64,000 nt of DNA from an uncultured Sulfitobacter sp. Lineage in GTDB: Bacteria; Pseudomonadota; Alphaproteobacteria; Rhodobacterales; Rhodobacteraceae. The stretch is from the NCBI GenBank assembly GCA_947501805.1, contig CANMXJ010000012.1:62001-126000 (forward strand). The letters run 5' to 3'. The first letter of the stretch is position 1. Every line of letters begins with the position of its first letter. Below are positions 17,354 through 32,596 of this stretch, piece by piece. The translations under genes and the position numbers were made by a program. Below the pieces are notes generated by a model. The model saw nothing but the letters and a program-made list of their open reading frames with translations. It ran no database searches and was not told the DNA's origin.

Positions 17354-19638
17354 CGGCAAACAAGGTCAATCTGGAGACATGCGACCGCGAACCGATCCAT
17401 CTGATCGGCGAGGTGCAGCCGCATGGGGCCTTGATTGCGGTCGATGAAAACAGTCTTGTTGTCGAATACGTGAGCGACAATTCCGCCGCGTTCATCGGCT
17501 ATGGACCGGATGCTGTGATCGGGCAACAGCTGGCCTCGCTTATCGGCAGTGAAAATGCGGGCCAACTTGCAGATTTTCCATTGGAACCATCGACACCGGA
17601 ACTTCTCAAGCCGTGGTTCATAACATTTGACGGACCTGATGAAACGTCAATCAATGCCGAATGTATGGCCCATCGCAACAAGGGTTTTATCATTCTTGAA
17701 TTCCTACAGCCCGAAAACGCGCCCGCACCGGTCTGGGAAGACGAACTGTTACGCCAGGGGATAATCTCGGAGTTGATCAAACCCGGCGCACTGAAGGAGC
17801 TGGCAGAGGCAAGTGCCGGTTTCATTCGCGATGTGACAGGATTTGACCGTGTCATGATCTACAAATTCGCCGAGGACAAGCATGGCGAGGTGATAGCCGA
17901 AAGCACCAATCGTCCGGACAGTTTCCTTGGACTGCATTATCCCGCATCGGACATTCCTGATCCCGCCAGACGTCACTTCACACTGAATGTCATGCGTTCG
18001 ATTCCGGACATAAATGGCAAACGCATCCCGATTTACGGACGCACCGGAGACATCGCTAATGCGGAGTCGGCGCAACCTCTGGACCTTACGTACTCCAAAT
18101 TGCGGGCTGTCGCCCCGGTTCATGTGGAATATCTTAACAACATGGGTGTCGGTGCCAGTCTGTCGATTTCACTGATCACTAACAATGAGCTCTGGGGCCT
18201 TGTCGCTTGCCACCATTATGACAAACGAGTGGTGTCATCGAGCCGCCTGCGCTTTGCCGAGTTGCTCGGCGGCACAACCTCCGCCCTATTGCAAAGCATC
18301 GAGAACACCAGCCAGTTGCGCAAGAGCATTCAGGCAGAAAAGACAGCATTCCATATTGAACAACAGGTCCGCTCGGGGCGCGCCTTGCTTGAACTGGTTG
18401 AAGATCAAGCCGCCACGATGATGGAGTTGATTGATGCGCAGGGGCTGTTGCTTGTGCTTGGCGATGATCGCGTACAGATCGGTCAGGTTCCGCAAGGCCC
18501 GCTGGATATGACAGGGCTTCGCAAATTGTTGGCAGACGGAATCGCCACCACACAAAGCCTTTCCTCCGTGATCGAAATGGATCGCGACCAGATGGCCTTG
18601 GCTGCGGGGGCTGCATTGCTTGATCTGTCCGATGACGGCAGGGATTACCTGATCCTGTTTCGCAGCAATTTTCACCAGACGATCCGCTGGGCAGGCAAAC
18701 CGGAAAAGATCGAGACGACAGGTGAAGACGGCATCACTCGCCTTTCTCCACGTGGCTCATTTGCCTTGTGGCAGGAAGAACGGCGCGACCAAAGCCAGCC
18801 TTTTGATGCCACTGACCGCGATGCCTTGCGAATCCTGCGCCGCGCTCTTTTTGCCCTCAACAGTGTGGAGCGCGAGCGGATTGCACTGGAAGCGCAAAAG
18901 GCCGCCGAAGGGGAAGAAATCCGGTTGCGACATGCCCTTCTGGATGCCGCCCGGGCCAATTCTCTGGGTGAATTGGCCTCTGCCATTGCGCATGAGTTGA
19001 ACCAGCCTTTGTCGGCAATTGCAAACTATGTCAGTGCCTGTCGGCAGGAGTTTCGCAATGCTAATGTTGCCCTGCCGAAAAACGCAGCCAACCTGATGGA
19101 TGAAGCGGTTACGGAAACCGTAAGGGCCGGGGATCTGGTACGACGGGTTCGCGATTTCATCTCGCGGGGGGATCTGAACGCAGATTACATCGACCTGAAT
19201 TCCGCGATCAGGCAAGGCGTTGAACTCGCCCTTGTGTCTTGCAGACTGCCCAGACTTGAGGTCAATCTGTTGCTGGACGACGACATTCCGAGCATTCTGG
19301 CGGACCCTGTACAAATTGGTCAGGTCATCCTTAATCTGGCCCGTAACAGTTTTTCCGCCATGGAGGGATCCGATATCCAGAAGCTGACGGTGGAGGTGAG
19401 CATGGACACGGACTATGTGCAGGTAACGGTCGCGGATACAGGGCCCGGCATTCCGGCTGATGTTCAGAAGTACATTTTTGAACCCTTCCATGCATCAACA
19501 ACCAAGGGCATGGGCATTGGCCTCTCCCTTTGCCGCTCTATCGTCGAGGCGCACGCCGGACGTATTTGGGCGCAACCTTCCACTACTGGTGCCGCCTTGG
19601 CGTTCCAATTGCCTATTCAGGAGAACCGTGATGAATAG
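17350..19638 (+). CDS. bphP: Bacteriophytochrome histidine kinase
   Basis: Red/far-red photoreceptor of 762 residues beginning with a GTG that overlaps the heme oxygenase stop. Domains in order: PAS with the biliverdin-binding cysteine C11 in CDREPIHLIG; GAF with PASDIP at 198-203 and the conserved histidine near 260; PHY with the tongue motif PRGSFALWQ at 467-475; a HisKA segment with the phosphoacceptor H548 in AHELNQPL; and a HATPase domain with DTGPGIP and GMGIGLSL. The kinase half resembles FixL-type sensors, matching the FixJ-type regulator encoded directly downstream. All residues needed for chromophore binding and kinase activity are present. Its target is unknown, but its position beside ppsR suggests light control of the photosynthesis genes. 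Confidence 0.95.
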   Translation: MTANKVNLETCDREPIHLIGEVQPHGALIAVDENSLVVEYVSDNSAAFIGYGPDAVIGQQLASLIGSENAGQLADFPLEPSTPELLKPWFITFDGPDETSINAECMAHRNKGFIILEFLQPENAPAPVWEDELLRQGIISELIKPGALKELAEASAGFIRDVTGFDRVMIYKFAEDKHGEVIAESTNRPDSFLGLHYPASDIPDPARRHFTLNVMRSIPDINGKRIPIYGRTGDIANAESAQPLDLTYSKLRAVAPVHVEYLNNMGVGASLSISLITNNELWGLVACHHYDKRVVSSSRLRFAELLGGTTSALLQSIENTSQLRKSIQAEKTAFHIEQQVRSGRALLELVEDQAATMMELIDAQGLLLVLGDDRVQIGQVPQGPLDMTGLRKLLADGIATTQSLSSVIEMDRDQMALAAGAALLDLSDDGRDYLILFRSNFHQTIRWAGKPEKIETTGEDGITRLSPRGSFALWQEERRDQSQPFDATDRDALRILRRALFALNSVERERIALEAQKAAEGEEIRLRHALLDAARANSLGELASAIAHELNQPLSAIANYVSACRQEFRNANVALPKNAANLMDEAVTETVRAGDLVRRVRDFISRGDLNADYIDLNSAIRQGVELALVSCRLPRLEVNLLLDDDIPSILADPVQIGQVILNLARNSFSAMEGSDIQKLTVEVSMDTDYVQVTVADTGPGIPADVQKYIFEPFHASTTKGMGIGLSLCRSIVEAHAGRIWAQPSTTGAALAFQLPIQENRDE

Positions 19639-20236
19639 ACCGGATGGACAGTTTTCAATCTACATTGTCGAAGATGACAATGCTGTACTGAAATCTCTTT
19701 GCGCCTTGTTGAATGCCCACGGGTACGAGACAATCCCCTGCCCGTCAGCGGAACATTTCCTCAGCATTTTTGACCCCGACCTCAAAGCCATTATTGTTCT
19801 TGATCTGCGTTTGCCGGGAATGAGCGGTACACAGCTTCAGGGGCATTTGAACGACAACGGGATCAGTCTTCCGATTGTGGTGGTAACCGCGCACGGCGAT
19901 GTGCCGATTGCCGTACAGGCCATGCGTGCCGGCGCAATTGATTTCATCGAAAAACCGGCTCAAGAAGACCGTATTCTGGAGGCCGTCAACGGCGCTGCGG
20001 GCATGCTGTTCAACCGGCAGCCGGCCATCATCTCGAAAAAGATCGTCGCGACACGCCTTGCCAAGCTAACAGAACGCGAACGCGAGGTGCTGCATCATCT
20101 GCTGCTTGGTAAACTTAACAAAGAGATCGCCAACGAGCTTGACGTGAGCCAGCGCACGATTGAAGGCCACCGGTCACGTATCCGCGAAAAGATGCAGGCG
20201 CGCGGGGTTGCAGACCTGATCCGCATGGTCGGCTAG
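19631..20236 (+). CDS. FixJ/NarL-type response regulator partner of the bacteriophytochrome
   Basis: A 201-residue two-domain regulator. The receiver has the acidic pair in VEDDNAV, the phosphoacceptor D58 in VLDLRLPGMSG, and the conserved Thr/Lys in VVTAHGD and IEKPAQ. A LuxR-type helix-turn-helix follows from about residue 140 (LTEREREVLHHLLLGKLNKE, then DVSQRTIEGHRSRI). The ATG at 19631 lies within the end of bphP (8-base overlap), with AGGAG seven bases upstream. It should be phosphorylated by the adjacent phytochrome and act as a DNA-binding transcription factor. Targets are not determinable from the sequence. Confidence 0.92.
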   Translation: MNRPDGQFSIYIVEDDNAVLKSLCALLNAHGYETIPCPSAEHFLSIFDPDLKAIIVLDLRLPGMSGTQLQGHLNDNGISLPIVVVTAHGDVPIAVQAMRAGAIDFIEKPAQEDRILEAVNGAAGMLFNRQPAIISKKIVATRLAKLTEREREVLHHLLLGKLNKEIANELDVSQRTIEGHRSRIREKMQARGVADLIRMVG

Positions 20237-20681
20237 AAGCGAAATCTCGCCCAGGTAGAACTACGCAGTGGTAAAACCGTACTATCCCAGAATCAGGACA
20301 GCATTCTATTGTATACAGGGGGACGGAGTTACCCCGGCCAGTATGCCAAAGCTGGTCGTTTGCTGTGGTTTCTCGTAGCCAACCCAGCCTGCTTTTAGAG
20401 TGATCCAGAAAGTGTTGATGTCGGGTAAAGGGGACAGCCAAAAAAGTTGCAAAAAGACATGTAGACGCATGTTTAATGAAAACGAGTTGTCTGATGTTCA
20501 AAGACAGCTACATCAGGTTTCGGGTTCTGTAACAAAAGGACAACACAGGTACAGACACGGTCCGAATTTGGATTTCATTTAGTCGTCATATCCGTTGCTA
20601 AGGCCATCCGGGCAGCGAATACAGGGTACGCCAAACCGGTGGAGCAAGCGGAACCGAGCCGCAAGAGTTGGAGACATGCAG
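20237..20681. other. Intergenic region between phytochrome operon and B12-binding gene
   Basis: About 445 bases with no supported gene and no TGT-N12-ACA operator. Short frames such as 20400-20582 lack coding features. The Shine-Dalgarno GGAG of the next gene is at 20670-20673. Confidence 0.4.
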
Positions 20682-21527
20682 ATGTCCGCAGATCAAGATC
20701 TGACCACACAAAGGGTGATATTCAGCCCTATCGAGTTTGACGTGTATGAACGCAGCAAGGCAAATATCCTGCGTCTCAAAGAACGCCTGCCAGATGATCT
20801 TGTCGCGAATCTGGCCCGCGAGGTTATCCGGCGGGTAGCATCCAAAGATCAGGAATTTGATCCTGCAAAACAAGCACCCGATCAGGAATATCTGGAAACG
20901 CTGTGCAATGCGTTGATCGCTGCCAATGACAAAGAGGCCGAGGAAATGATCGGTGGGTTGCGCGCGGAAGGTGCAAAAGCCGAGGCGATATACCTCAAAC
21001 ATCTATCAGCATCCGCCCGCCTTCTTGGTGAATGGTGGGAAGAGGACCGAGTGAACTTTACACAAGTCACTCTTGGGACAGGTCGCATGTTCGCAATCAT
21101 GCGCAGCATGCGGCACTTGTTTGAACCCGATGTCTTTACTCAGGACCGAACAGCGCTTTTTGCGTCGGTACCGGGCGAGGATCACACCATGGGTGTGAGA
21201 ATGGCTGCTGATCTGTTTCGCAAAGAGGGGTGGGAAATCGGACTGAAAATCGGGTTGGATCACGATTCATTGGTTGCTGAAATTGAAAAATCACCTCATG
21301 GTATTGTCGGCTTGTCGATCAGTGGACAGCATTCGATTGATGCACTGTCACGGCTCGTGGTTGCGCTCAACATTTGCTGCCCGCATGTGCGGATTCTGGT
21401 CAGCGGCCAAAACATAAAAGAGGTCCGCCCCATTCTTTCGTTGATGGGATTGGACGGTATTGCGGGCACAATCGAAGAAGCAAAAGAGCAGATGTCGGCG
21501 CTGTGGGACAAGACATCGGCAGGCTAG
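20682..21527 (+). CDS. Cobalamin (B12)-binding regulator, PpaA/CarH-sensor-like
   Basis: A 281-residue soluble protein with the two-part architecture of B12 sensors. A helical bundle contains the W-box LLGEWWEEDRVNFTQVTLG at about residues 115-135. A Rossmann-like B12-binding domain follows, with the probable cobalt-ligand histidine in GEDHTMGVRM and the later SISGQHS loop. The ATG at 20682 has GGAG at eight bases; the ATG at 20676 is too close to that site. No DNA-binding domain is visible, so it would act through a partner. It converges on ppsR with only 18 bases between stops, and a second B12-type protein (PpaA) lies on the other side of ppsR. A light or B12 antirepressor role is inferred. 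Confidence 0.82.
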   Translation: MSADQDLTTQRVIFSPIEFDVYERSKANILRLKERLPDDLVANLAREVIRRVASKDQEFDPAKQAPDQEYLETLCNALIAANDKEAEEMIGGLRAEGAKAEAIYLKHLSASARLLGEWWEEDRVNFTQVTLGTGRMFAIMRSMRHLFEPDVFTQDRTALFASVPGEDHTMGVRMAADLFRKEGWEIGLKIGLDHDSLVAEIEKSPHGIVGLSISGQHSIDALSRLVVALNICCPHVRILVSGQNIKEVRPILSLMGLDGIAGTIEEAKEQMSALWDKTSAG

Positions 21528-21545
21528 TGCCTGATTACATGAAAG

Positions 21546-22958
21546 CTACGTCTTGTTCACCAAACCGTATTTGCGCAGCTTCACATAAAGTGACTGTCTG
21601 GAAAGTCCCAGCATCTCGGCCGCCGCAACGCGATTGTTTGATGTCATCTTGACCGCTGTTTCGATGCACATTCTCTCAACCACATCCGTCGATTTTGCCA
21701 CGATGTCCTTTAGGGAATGTCCTCCGATCAATTCGATCACGGATGGCATGTCTACATCGGTAATCTGCTGCATCGGCGTCTGGACTGTTTCGACCCTTCT
21801 GGAATCGCGCATGACCATCGCGAAAATTCTGGCGTTGCCCGCGCTCAACTGCGTTGTCGAAATCTCGACAGCCCGCTCTCCACCGTGTTCGCTGATTACT
21901 TTTGTCGCATATAACCGCATGCTGCCAGTACGTCGCGCGTTTTCCAACATCACATTCAGATCAACCGCGCCGCGGCTGAAAAAGTCGACCATTGGCCGCC
22001 CCTTAATGCTTTGGGAATGGGTCACATCCGCCAGCTTGAGGAATGCATCGTTCGAGCTGAGGATCAGGCCAGCGTCACTTACAAACACGATTGAATCGAC
22101 GCCATTCTCATAGAGGTCCAAAAGCTGGGTCTGCAACTGATCACCGGCTCGGGTCTGTTCGCCTGCGACGTTGATTTTACACAGCAGCATCTGACCGTCT
22201 GTTCCCCGATAAAGCGTGGGCACCAGCGACAGCTTGCGCGCGTCCTTGCTGCTTTTGACCACAATGGGTGAGACGGTTTGTTCGGATGCGGCTGACACCA
22301 GCCGGTCCACCACGTCCCTGCGCCCCCCGGTCTCAAAGGCCAAGCCGAATGATGCATCAATCAACGCCTCGCGCGGCTTGCCAAGAAGCATTTCGGCAGC
22401 AGCGTTGCAATTCACCATATGCCCTGTTTTTACTGAGACAAATACCGTTGGTGTATCCGAGGATTCCATAAGTACACGAAAGCGCAGATCATATTCCCGC
22501 TGCGCTTCATAATCGTTTTCCAAAGCAATCTGCGCAGCCACCAATTGCTGTTGCATTGCAGCAGTCAGGGAAAGATCACTGCCCAGCATCAGGATTGTGT
22601 TATCCTTGCCGGATGGGTGAAAACTATAGCGCATCGGAAATTCAGCGTGTTGCGCTGTTGCTTTGTGATTCAACTCAACAGGGTTCCCGGAACCCGAACC
22701 GGACAGAAACTGCTCAAGTCGGGCGTCAAACTTGGGAACTGATTCAAGTGTCAACATGTCTTGCACGGGACGGTCCAGCCATTCCTTGAGATCCGCTTTG
22801 ATTGCGGACACTGGATTGCTTAGAAAACCTTTGATCACGCCCGCTTCGGAAACCACCAGAGCAATGTCCGAAACCCGCGAAATAATACCTGCCACAACTT
22901 CAGGCTCGATCATCGGGATCAAGCCGTCAGCCCAAGTCATTTCGCCATGTGACATCAT
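21546..22958 (-). CDS. ppsR: Photosystem gene repressor PpsR/CrtJ
   Basis: Redox-sensitive transcriptional repressor of bch, crt and puf/puc genes that binds TGT-N12-ACA palindromes. The 470-residue length matches the family. An N-terminal domain is followed by a linker helix, two PAS domains (about 160-270 and 280-390) and a C-terminal Fis-type helix-turn-helix (NNRVAAAEMLGLSRQSLYVK, about 441-460). Cysteines C260 and C431 sit where the redox cysteines of Rhodobacter PpsR/CrtJ lie (second PAS boundary and just before the HTH); C184 is extra. The start may be the second Met. The gene lies 66 bases downstream of ppaA on the same strand and is probably co-transcribed with it. Nine matching operators are present in the window. 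Confidence 0.95.
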   Translation of the reverse strand: MMSHGEMTWADGLIPMIEPEVVAGIISRVSDIALVVSEAGVIKGFLSNPVSAIKADLKEWLDRPVQDMLTLESVPKFDARLEQFLSGSGSGNPVELNHKATAQHAEFPMRYSFHPSGKDNTILMLGSDLSLTAAMQQQLVAAQIALENDYEAQREYDLRFRVLMESSDTPTVFVSVKTGHMVNCNAAAEMLLGKPREALIDASFGLAFETGGRRDVVDRLVSAASEQTVSPIVVKSSKDARKLSLVPTLYRGTDGQMLLCKINVAGEQTRAGDQLQTQLLDLYENGVDSIVFVSDAGLILSSNDAFLKLADVTHSQSIKGRPMVDFFSRGAVDLNVMLENARRTGSMRLYATKVISEHGGERAVEISTTQLSAGNARIFAMVMRDSRRVETVQTPMQQITDVDMPSVIELIGGHSLKDIVAKSTDVVERMCIETAVKMTSNNRVAAAEMLGLSRQSLYVKLRKYGLVNKT

Positions 22959-23024
22959 TGATCGAAGCCTTCAGATCGGTTTTGGCGTTTTGCACGTATA
23001 AATACGCAGTCGTCAACCGCCCTT

Positions 23025-23831
23025 TTAATCGGGAGGTGATCGTGTGTTGCAAAGATCAAGAGCGCCTTGCCAGTCATTTGTCGCGTAGTCTGTTTCGGTT
23101 CTCGCCACAAGATCAGTGTATTGATCCAGAATACTGCCACCAATGAAAACCGATGTGTCACGCCCTTTGCAGCGCGCACTTTTGACCAGAGAACACAGCC
23201 CTTCGATATCTTCGCTCATTGACGCTGATATCATAACGGCGTCAAAGTTTCTGCAAGAGACCAGATTGCATACTGTTTCAGCCGACGCATCCAGTTCCAG
23301 TTTCACCTGTGCGCCTGCCTGCCGCAATTGCGACGTAAGAACAATTGCACCCAACGTATGTTGCGCCCCCTGTGGAACCAAAACCAGACAATCCGGCAAT
23401 GTTCCGGTTTGTGAAATATCAACTGGCGGAGCAACCAGCCCAAGCTGTCGCGCCAGCGACTGAAGACGTGCGCAACCGATGGTGACTGCCGTGAAAGAAG
23501 CCGTATCACTTTTCCACGCCTCGCCCAGCCGTCGCGCAATCGCAGGTACAAAAATGTACTGAATGTCATTAACGCTGACACCCGCCTGGCGCATTTCACT
23601 TATGATCACGTTGAATTCCCGATCATCCGGCAAGACCACTGCAGCCAAAAGCCGTTGTTTAGCTTCACAGATCAACTCTGCATCAGGCATTGTTTGATTG
23701 GCCAGATCCTTGATATCTCTGCCGCTCCGACTTGAGGTTAAAATACTTAAAGCGCGGATCACCACGCCATCCACCTCGCCCGAGGGGCCTGCTAAAAATG
23801 CGTCTTGTTGCTGAAACAAGGCAACCCCCAA
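23025..23831 (-). CDS. ppaA: B12-binding antirepressor PpaA/AerR
   Basis: Cobalamin-binding partner of PpsR; in Rhodobacter it is the blue-light/B12-dependent antirepressor AerR. Visible are the helical domain with IYVFPAIARRLGEAW-like sequence (FVPAIARRLGEAWKSD here) and a B12 domain with the ligand histidine in QGAQHTLGAIVL. The start is uncertain. TTG at 23831 is the only conventional initiator before a stop at about 23884. The upstream in-frame stretch SANGWSNWFRSAL looks coding but contains no ATG, GTG or TTG. A GTG near 23765, preceded by GAGG, would give a shorter form. Two protein isoforms are known for R. capsulatus AerR, so either is possible. Confidence 0.88.
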   Translation of the reverse strand: MGVALFQQQDAFLAGPSGEVDGVVIRALSILTSSRSGRDIKDLANQTMPDAELICEAKQRLLAAVVLPDDREFNVIISEMRQAGVSVNDIQYIFVPAIARRLGEAWKSDTASFTAVTIGCARLQSLARQLGLVAPPVDISQTGTLPDCLVLVPQGAQHTLGAIVLTSQLRQAGAQVKLELDASAETVCNLVSCRNFDAVMISASMSEDIEGLCSLVKSARCKGRDTSVFIGGSILDQYTDLVARTETDYATNDWQGALDLCNTRSPPD

Positions 23832-23904
23832 GGCTGACCGGAACCAATTTGACCAGCCGTTCGCTGATAAAGATGGCCACCATCGTCACTGAAGAAAATC
23901 AACA

Positions 23905-23922
23905 TGTCAATTATTTATGACA
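23905..23922. promoter_or_regulatory. PpsR operator (ppaA/bchF region, ppaA-proximal)
   Basis: Exact TGT-N12-ACA palindrome. On the minus strand its right half supplies TTGACA, a possible -35 of the ppaA promoter with a weak GACGAT -10 seventeen bases downstream, so PpsR would block ppaA transcription. Confidence 0.85.
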
Positions 23923-23998
23923 CTTTCTGTTAAAGGTCGGATTTTAAGTGATAAATATCGACGACAAATCGTAATATCGTCAAAATCAATATCAATAG

Positions 23999-24016
23999 TG
24001 TAAATCAAAGTTGACA
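23999..24016. promoter_or_regulatory. PpsR operator (bchF-proximal)
   Basis: Exact TGT-N12-ACA palindrome, 94 bases from the ppaA-proximal site. Its last six bases are TTGACA, the proposed -35 box of bchF. Two separated sites allow cooperative or looped binding of PpsR tetramers. Confidence 0.88.
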
Positions 24017-24039
24017 CACTTGCCTGACCCTGCCAGATT
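24011..24039 (+). promoter_or_regulatory. Putative bchF operon promoter
   Basis: TTGACA at 24011-24016, 17-base spacer, and a weak -10 CAGATT at 24034-24039. The -35 overlaps a PpsR operator, the arrangement known for repressed bch promoters. Transcription would start near 24046, 27 bases before bchF. Confidence 0.55.
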
Positions 24040-24072
24040 TTAACCACAGGGAATCTGCCTCAGGGGGGCAAC

Positions 24073-25850
<1,778 letters not shown>

Positions 25851-25941
25851 TAAATATCATCGCATCATTGCAACGGAGCATGAACGTGTTTGCGAACGGC
25901 AAGCACTGCCTCACACGGTCACGTTGCGAAGGGCAACGAGC

Positions 25942-27474
25942 ATGAAATTGACCGTCTGGACATACGAAGGCCCGCCCCACGTTGGTGCGATGCGCGTCGC
26001 GACTGGTATGAAGGGTCTGCACTACGTGTTGCACGCTCCTCAGGGTGACACCTACGCAGATCTGTTGTTCACGATGATCGAGCGGCGTGATCATCGCCCG
26101 CCTGTCACCTACACCACATTCCAGGCCCGCGATCTGGGGGCTGACACCGCAGGTCTGTTCAAAAGCGCCTGCCAAGATGCCTATGACCGCTTCAAGCCCG
26201 AAGCGATTATCGTTGGCGCATCTTGTACAGCCGAACTCATTCAGGACGACCCCGGTGGTCTGGCCGAAACCATGGGTCTCGACATCCCCGTGATTGCGTT
26301 GGAACTGCCCAGCTACCAGCGCAAAGAGAACTTCGGCGCGGATGAAACCTTCTTCCAGATCGTCAAGGCGCTGGCCAAACAAATGCCAAAGACCGAGCGG
26401 GTGTCTTGCAACATCATCGGCCCGACGGCCCTTGGTTTCCGTCACCGCGATGACGTTCAGGAAATCACCAATCTGCTTTATGAGTTGGGTATCGAGGTCA
26501 ACGTGACCGCGCCGATGGGGTCAACCCCCACCGACATCGCCAAAATGGGCCAAGCGCATTTCAACGTGCTGCTGTACCCCGAAACTGGCGAGGCAGCGGC
26601 GCGTCACTGCGAGAAGACCTTTAATCAACCCTACACCAAAACCATTCCAATCGGTGCCGGTGCCACATGGGAATTCATCGAAGAAATCCGCACCCTTTCT
26701 GGCTCTACTAACAAGATTGACGATGACCGTTTGCGCCAGACGTGGTGGTCGCGCTCCGTCGACAGCACCTACCTCACGGGTAAGCGCGTGTTCATCTTTG
26801 GCGATGGCACCCACGTCAAAGCCGCGGCTCGCGTGGCGCGCGACGAAATGGGTTTCGAAGTGGTCGGTCTTGGTTGCTATAACCGCGAATTTGCCCGCGA
26901 TGTGCGCGCCTTGGGCCGCGAATACGGTGTCGAAGCGCTGATCACCGATGACTACCTGCTGGTCGAAAAGACCATCGAAGAACTCCAGCCCGAAATGATC
27001 CTAGGCACACAGATGGAGCGCCACATCGGCAAACGCCTCGGCATCCCCTGCGCCGTGATTTCCGCGCCTGTCCATGTGCAGGATTTTCCTGCCCGCTACT
27101 CCCCGCAGATGGGTTTTGAGGGTGCAAACGTGTTGTTCGACACATGGATTCATCCGTTGGTCATGGGACTTGAAGAACACCTGCTGCACATGTTCCGTGA
27201 TGATTTCGAGTTCAACGACGAGGCAGGGCCAAGCCATCATGGCGGTCATGCCCCGAAAGCCGCTAACTCTCCTGCCCCTGCCACGCCTGCACAGGAAGTA
27301 CCCGCCGGTGACAACATTATTTGGCTGTCCGATGCCGAGCGTGAATTGAAGAAAATTCCGTTCTTTGTACGCGGGAAAGCCCGCCGCAATACCGAAAGCT
27401 ATGCCGTGGAACGCGGCATCAACCAGATCACTCTGGACACTCTTTACGAGGCGAAAGCACACTTTGCGCGATGA
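25942..27474 (+). CDS. bchB: Dark-operative protochlorophyllide reductase subunit BchB
   Basis: Beta-type subunit of DPOR, 510 residues. It starts [20 protein letters not shown], which fixes the ATG at 25942; the open frame reaching back to 25837 has no family match. D36 in APQGDTYAD is the unusual aspartate cluster ligand and C95 in VGASCTAEL a nearby conserved cysteine. The C-terminal segment ([15 protein letters not shown]) matches the DPOR-specific C-terminal domain. A 91-base gap separates it from bchN; bchH begins four bases after its stop. Confidence 0.96.
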   Translation: MKLTVWTYEGPPHVGAMRVATGMKGLHYVLHAPQGDTYADLLFTMIERRDHRPPVTYTTFQARDLGADTAGLFKSACQDAYDRFKPEAIIVGASCTAELIQDDPGGLAETMGLDIPVIALELPSYQRKENFGADETFFQIVKALAKQMPKTERVSCNIIGPTALGFRHRDDVQEITNLLYELGIEVNVTAPMGSTPTDIAKMGQAHFNVLLYPETGEAAARHCEKTFNQPYTKTIPIGAGATWEFIEEIRTLSGSTNKIDDDRLRQTWWSRSVDSTYLTGKRVFIFGDGTHVKAAARVARDEMGFEVVGLGCYNREFARDVRALGREYGVEALITDDYLLVEKTIEELQPEMILGTQMERHIGKRLGIPCAVISAPVHVQDFPARYSPQMGFEGANVLFDTWIHPLVMGLEEHLLHMFRDDFEFNDEAGPSHHGGHAPKAANSPAPATPAQEVPAGDNIIWLSDAERELKKIPFFVRGKARRNTESYAVERGINQITLDTLYEAKAHFAR

Positions 27475-27478
27475 ACTG

Positions 27479-31930
<4,452 letters not shown>

Positions 31931-31931
<1 letters not shown>

Positions 31932-32596
31932 TGACCTATGAAGCCACACGCGCGCGGGTCGAAACCTATTTCGACCAAACGGCAACCCGCACATGGGAGC
32001 GCCTGACATCGGACGCCCCTGTGTCTGGTATTCGTGCCACTGTCCGTGCAGGCCGAAACCGGATGCGCACTGTGCTGACCTCACAACTGCCTGACGATCT
32101 GCGCGGTGCACGGATTTTGGACGCTGGCTGTGGCACCGGTGCGCTGGCGTTTGAACTGGCCTCACGTGGTGCTGATGTTGTCGGCGTGGATATCTCTCCA
32201 CAACTTATTGATATTGCCGAAAAACGAACGCCGCCCGATCTATCCGGCTCCGTCAAGCTGTCTGCGGGTGATATGCTGGATCCGGCTTTGGGCCACTTCG
32301 ACCACATCGTCGCGATGGACAGCCTCATTTACTACACAGCGGACGACATTGGTCGGATCCTTGATGCAATTGGTCCGCGCCTGTCAGGCAACATGACCTT
32401 TACCGTGGCCCCACGTACCCCGTTGCTGATGGCAATGTGGCGTGTTGGCAAGTTGTTCCCGCGCAGTGATCGCTCCCCGATAATGGTTCCCCATCAGACG
32501 TCGAAAATCGCGGCCGCCACTTCTGGCACGCTACGCGAGATCGAGCGCGTGTCCTCCGGTTTTTACATCAGTCAGGCACTGGAGTTCCGCGCATGA
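31931..32596 (+). CDS. bchM: Mg-protoporphyrin IX methyltransferase BchM
   Basis: S-adenosylmethionine-dependent methyltransferase that makes Mg-protoporphyrin IX monomethyl ester, the substrate of AcsF. The 221-residue product has SAM motif I ILDAGCGTGALAFELA at about 57-72 and VVGVDIS just after. Its ends overlap both neighbours (TAATG with bchL, ATGA with lhaA), showing tight coupling. Confidence 0.95.

Noticed and set aside
20400..20582. 60-codon plus-strand frame before the B12 regulator gene
   Set aside because: No Shine-Dalgarno with suitable spacing, Lys/Gln-rich composition unlike neighbours, no family features.
23683..23889. Small minus-strand frame overlapping the ppaA 5' end
   Set aside because: Begins at a GTG in the frame next to ppaA and encodes no recognisable protein; most of it overlaps ppaA coding sequence.
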